Shown: one piece after another, positions 60,593-64,000 of the stretch
Numbering within the stretch: the first letter of the stretch is position 1
Layout: the number at the start of each line of letters is the position of its first letter
Assembly (NCBI RefSeq): GCF_032714475.1
Contig: NZ_JAWDKD010000002.1
Location: 1 to 64,000 of the forward strand
Length of the DNA stretch: 64,000 nt
Reading direction: 5' to 3'
Source of the DNA: Methanolapillus africanus
GTDB taxonomy: Archaea > Halobacteriota > Methanosarcinia > Methanosarcinales > Methanosarcinaceae
The notes under the pieces: generated by a model
Database searches by the model: none
What the model saw: the letters and a program-made list of their open reading frames with translations, nothing else
What the model was told of the DNA's origin: nothing
Position numbers and translations under genes: made by a program

Positions 60593-61819
60593 TCAGTCTT
60601 CAATAATACCGACACCGATTAAACGCCACCTGGAATCGATCCGCCGGCTGATGGCCACGTGCGCGCCTTTCTGCACGCAAACCGGGCGCTTCAACTTCAC
60701 TTCGGCAACGTCTTTTCGAGCGCTGGTGACAACGCCGACGGTCGTCGCGGTGCCGATGTTGAGCATCAGCGGTTCGCTGGTTTTGATTTCATTAATTTCA
60801 GCTTCGTTGGTGACGCCGACAACCCGTTTCAGAAGGTCGAGCTTCATCAAAAATCCTTCGCGCGTCGGCGGGAGCGTGCCCGGCTTTCCGACGACTTGTC
60901 CGGTGAGCGAGTCGCCTTTCGTGAGCGACGGGTCCAGAAGGGTTCCGAGCGCCAAAAGACCGCCCGGCAAGGCTTTTTTCACTTTGGATTTGCCGGCGTG
61001 AATTTCGGTCACTTTGGTAAAAATCGGCTCCCAGCGGGTTGATCCGTCGGAAGTGATCTTAAGTCCCGGGCGGATTTCCACGTCGTCGCCTTCTTTAAAA
61101 GTGCCTTGCGTCAGCGTTCCGCCGATGACGCCGCCTTTGATATCGTTGTATGTAAAACCCGGACGGTTGATGTCAAACGAGCGGGCGATGAGCATTTGCG
61201 TTTCCTTGTCCATTTTGTGTTCCGGCACCGGAATACAGGTGTCAAGCGCTTGAATGAGCGCGTCGATGTTGATTTTTTGCTGGGCGGAAACGGGGATGAT
61301 GGGCGCATTTTCCGCAACGGTTCCTTTGACGAATTCTTTGATTTCCTGATAGTGCTCAAGCACGCGGTCCCGGGAGACAAGGTCGATTTTGTTTTGAACA
61401 ATAACGACATTCTTGATGCCGATGATGTTCAAGGCCATCAAGTGTTCCTTCGTTTGCGGCTGCGGACATTTTTCGTTGGCGGCAATGACAAGCATCGCGC
61501 CGTCCATGATCGCGGCGCCGGACAACATGGTCGCCATCAAAGTTTCGTGTCCCGGCGCGTCGACGAACGACACCGTTTTGATTTCTTCGGTTTTGGTGCC
61601 GCAGTGCGCACATTTTTTCTCGACCGTGTAACATTCCGGTTCGGCGCAGCTCGGACATTTTCTGAAAACAGTGTCGGCATAGCCGAGGCGGATTGAGATA
61701 CCGCGTTTAATTTCTTCGCTGTGCGTGTCCGTCCACACACCGGATAAAGCCTTAACAAGTGTTGTTTTTCCATGGTCGACGTGTCCGACCATGCCGATAT
61801 TTAAACTGGGTTGCGCCAT
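60593..61819 (-). CDS. eif2g: Translation initiation factor 2 gamma subunit
   Basis: 408 residues. G1 GHVDHGKTTLVKAL, G3 DAPGHETLM, G4 NKID, and the zinc knuckle CPSCAEPEC / CAHCG inserted in the G domain. It carries initiator Met-tRNA to the small subunit. It heads the block PIN-Rpo7-Spt4-DUF359. GGAGGGAAATACC lies before the ATG. Confidence 0.97.
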   Translation of the reverse strand: MAQPSLNIGMVGHVDHGKTTLVKALSGVWTDTHSEEIKRGISIRLGYADTVFRKCPSCAEPECYTVEKKCAHCGTKTEEIKTVSFVDAPGHETLMATMLSGAAIMDGAMLVIAANEKCPQPQTKEHLMALNIIGIKNVVIVQNKIDLVSRDRVLEHYQEIKEFVKGTVAENAPIIPVSAQQKINIDALIQALDTCIPVPEHKMDKETQMLIARSFDINRPGFTYNDIKGGVIGGTLTQGTFKEGDDVEIRPGLKITSDGSTRWEPIFTKVTEIHAGKSKVKKALPGGLLALGTLLDPSLTKGDSLTGQVVGKPGTLPPTREGFLMKLDLLKRVVGVTNEAEINEIKTSEPLMLNIGTATTVGVVTSARKDVAEVKLKRPVCVQKGAHVAISRRIDSRWRLIGVGIIED

Positions 61820-62395
61820 GGTATTTCCCTCCGGCGAATAAAACGCCGAAATAAAAGATAAAATAATAATAAAATTGTGAAAAAATAAAGGTGATTGATA
61901 TCAAAAAAGACTCAACCGATTGAAAACATGTTCGAATTCATTCCAATTCATGTTTCAAGTTCTCATTTTCCGTATGAAACGGCAATGCAATTTCATGTTT
62001 GAGTAGTAAGGGATTTTAAATTATATAATGATTCTTAAAGGTTATGGTAAATACGCCTGTTTTATTTGAAATTTGATTGAAAATTAAATATCAGATAAAT
62101 TTTCAAGTCTGTTTGAATTTTTCCCGATTTTTGAGTTTTTTTCAAATAGATTTGAATTTTTCCAATTTTTTGAACTTTTTTCAAATGAACTTGAAAAAAT
62201 TACAGGAATAAATTATACTTGAATTTCCAAACTGCTTTTTTAAATTTTAATTCCGGCTGTTGATTTGATTTTATTTTCAGAATAATAAACATTTTTAAAA
62301 TAAATTAAAAATATTAGATGATTTATGAAAATTTTAAATATGTCTTCACATTATCTCTTTTTTAGAACATATTAAATTTTAAAGAGGAGATCAAC
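61820..62395. other. 576-bp AT-rich gap
   Basis: Holds the divergent promoters of aIF2-gamma and the DUF4062 gene. Four TTTTTCAAATAGATTTGAA-like stretches (62090-62215) repeat loosely. No RNA gene or other feature seen. Confidence 0.4.
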
Positions 62396-64000
62396 ATGAA
62401 GAAAATTAAAATATTTATCAGCAGCGTTCAATCCGAATTCAAAGACGAACGTCAAATGCTTTTCGAATATTTGACGTCCGATCCGCTTTTAGGAAAATAC
62501 TTTGATCCGTTTATTTTTGAAAACGTTCCTGCCATGGATTTTTCGGCGGACCGTGTTTATTTTCAAGAAATTGAGGAAAGCGAGATTTACATCGGCCTCT
62601 TTGGAAAAGAATACGGAACCGTCAACGGTGAAATATCCCCAACCGAGCAGGAATTCAACCACGCCGGAAAAATGAGCAAAACACGATTGGTTTTTTTGAC
62701 CCGTCACGCGGATTCCGAAAGAAATCCAAAAGAATTAAAATTCATCAAGAAGGCTGAAAAAAATGTTGTTTGGAAACAGTTTTCAACCGCAACGGAACTT
62801 AAGTTCTCCGTTTACGCATCGCTGGTTCGTTATTTGGAAGAGAAGGAATACATCCGAACGATGCCGTTTGATGTGTCTTTTAATTCGGCGGCAACGATTG
62901 ATGATTTAGACATGGATAAAATTAAAAATTTTATTGATTTGGCCAACAAAAAACGAAGGCTTCCCGGATCAATTCAATCATCACCGGAAAATGTGTTGAC
63001 GCACTTGAATTTGCTGCAAAACGGACGCATCACCAACGCGGCAATTTTGCTTTTTGGAAAGCAACCACAGCGATTTTTCCTGCCGTCCGAAGTTAAATGC
63101 GCCCATTTCCATGGAACTGAAATCAGAAAACCCATTCCATCCTATCAAGTTTACAAAGGCGACGTCTTTCAATTGGTTGACCAAGCGGTTGATTTCGTTT
63201 TATCTAAAATTAACGTTTTTGTCGGAACCCGCGACGAGAGCGTGCAAGTCCCCATTCTTTATGAATTGCCGGTGGCGGCGGTAACGGAAGCCATTGTCAA
63301 CGCTATTGTTCACCGAGATTATACGGACAACGGAAGTATCCAGATCATGCTTTTTAAAGACCGGTTGGAGATTTGGAATCCCGGATATTTACCATACGGA
63401 TTGACGCCGGAAAAACTGCGCGGTCCGCACCGCTCCATTCCGACAAATCCGCTGCTTGCCGAAGCGATGTACCTGTCCGGATATATTGAGAGAATGGGAA
63501 CAGGAACCGGAGACATAATCCGCCTATGCCGGGAAGCAGACCTCCCGGAGCCGGAATTCATTCAAGAAACATATTTCCGAACAATCATCCGGCGCAACCA
63601 AAGTGAAGAAGAGGAACAAAATCAAGTCGGCTTTCAAACCGATTCTGCATCTTTGCAATCGGCAATCTTTCAAATAAATCCCCAATTTGCCCACCAAGTT
63701 ACCCCCCCAACAATCCAACAAGTTACCCAACAAGTTACCCAACAAGTTACCCAACAAGCTACCCAACAAGCAACCCACCAAACAACCAAACAAAAAGATC
63801 AACAAAATACACATCGGATAAGAGATATTCAAACAAACAGAATTCAAAAAGAAGATTTAAAACACGTACAGAAAATTGTTCAAATTATGACTCAGAACTT
63901 GAAAAGAACAGAACTTCAAGATCTCATGAAACTAAAAGATAAAAACAATTTCATGTCAAAATATTTGAGCCCGGCAATGAAATTTGGATATATTGAAATG
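62396..64000 (+). CDS. DUF4062 plus GHKL-ATPase domain protein (cut off by the window end)
   Basis: 535 residues visible, no stop before the edge. AAGAGGAGA precedes the ATG. Residues 1-100 are DUF4062 (KIKIFISSVQSEFKDERQML and EIEESEIYIGLFGKEYG). Residues about 175-400 match the COG2865-type ATP-binding region that usually follows an AlbA_2 domain: LQNGRITNAAILLFGK, the N box AVTEAIVNAIVHRDYTDNG and IERMGTGTGDI. A Gln/Thr/Val-rich linker (QQVT repeated, about 435-465) follows, then a helical C-terminal part, probably winged helix. Proteins of this type are linked to transcription control or defence; no partner gene is in view. Confidence 0.8.
   Translation, partial: MKKIKIFISSVQSEFKDERQMLFEYLTSDPLLGKYFDPFIFENVPAMDFSADRVYFQEIEESEIYIGLFGKEYGTVNGEISPTEQEFNHAGKMSKTRLVFLTRHADSERNPKELKFIKKAEKNVVWKQFSTATELKFSVYASLVRYLEEKEYIRTMPFDVSFNSAATIDDLDMDKIKNFIDLANKKRRLPGSIQSSPENVLTHLNLLQNGRITNAAILLFGKQPQRFFLPSEVKCAHFHGTEIRKPIPSYQVYKGDVFQLVDQAVDFVLSKINVFVGTRDESVQVPILYELPVAAVTEAIVNAIVHRDYTDNGSIQIMLFKDRLEIWNPGYLPYGLTPEKLRGPHRSIPTNPLLAEAMYLSGYIERMGTGTGDIIRLCREADLPEPEFIQETYFRTIIRRNQSEEEEQNQVGFQTDSASLQSAIFQINPQFAHQVTPPTIQQVTQQVTQQVTQQATQQATHQTTKQKDQQNTHRIRDIQTNRIQKEDLKHVQKIVQIMTQNLKRTELQDLMKLKDKNNFMSKYLSPAMKFGYIEM

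Overview
The window reads as chromosomal DNA of a methanogenic euryarchaeon, most likely of the Methanosarcinales and perhaps a host-associated Methanimicrococcus-like lineage (the genus is inference). Evidence: two methanogenesis-marker proteins (types 9 and 2), a methanogen NifB-type radical SAM protein, archaeal translation and transcription genes (EF-1A, EF-2, aIF2-gamma, Rpo7, Spt4, short archaeal NusA, L30e, S24e, S27ae), a group II thermosome, the archaeal tRNA methylase Trm56, and a tRNA-Trp with a box C/D-bearing intron. Coding density is modest, intergenic regions are long, and start codons include many GTG and TTG.

Layout. 0-8.5 kb: PIN/KH ATPase, hisI, a RecA-like protein, methanogenesis marker 9, a CitG-like/DUF447 pair and marker 2. 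8.5-16.8 kb: NifB-like protein, metallo-beta-lactamase, HAD phosphatase, a DUF2089 regulator with a membrane partner, and a large glycine-rich surface protein. 16.8-28 kb: phosphate transport (Pit + DUF47), shikimate-kinase-like protein, thioredoxin/CcdA fusion, thermosome, DHH phosphoesterase, SPFH protein. 28-31 kb: split tRNA-Trp, a candidate ADP-ribosyltransferase toxin/antitoxin pair, Trm56. 31-39 kb: a five-gene MoxR/DUF58/VWA membrane-complex operon. 40.7-47.4 kb: a translation block (L30e-NusA-S12-S7-EF2-EF1A-S10, all minus strand), not preceded by the RNA polymerase genes that usually head it. 48-58 kb: accessory cell-surface region with two paralogous GLUG-repeat proteins, a Cys-rich HDW-repeat protein and a lipoprotein glycosidase-like enzyme, wedged into a second conserved block (S27ae-S24e // DUF359-Spt4-Rpo7-PIN-aIF2gamma). 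The window ends inside a DUF4062/GHKL-ATPase gene.

The most unusual feature is a set of non-coding repeats with consistent architecture. A GC-rich motif (CATAACGCGCGCG core) occurs 12 times, and 10 copies lie just past the T-rich 3' end of a gene in the same orientation relative to that gene. Beside six of them lies a larger modular element: an array of 34-bp and 44-bp direct repeats bounded on one or both sides by a covarying hairpin, with an outer end resembling a terminal inverted repeat. Copies of a third, about 90-bp, structured module are nested in or next to two of these, and in two places directly follow a stop codon. I recognise no known family in them; together they are the best candidate here for something undescribed. 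The ART-like toxin pair and the tRNA-Trp guide intron with a C39-matched guide are the next most interesting items.
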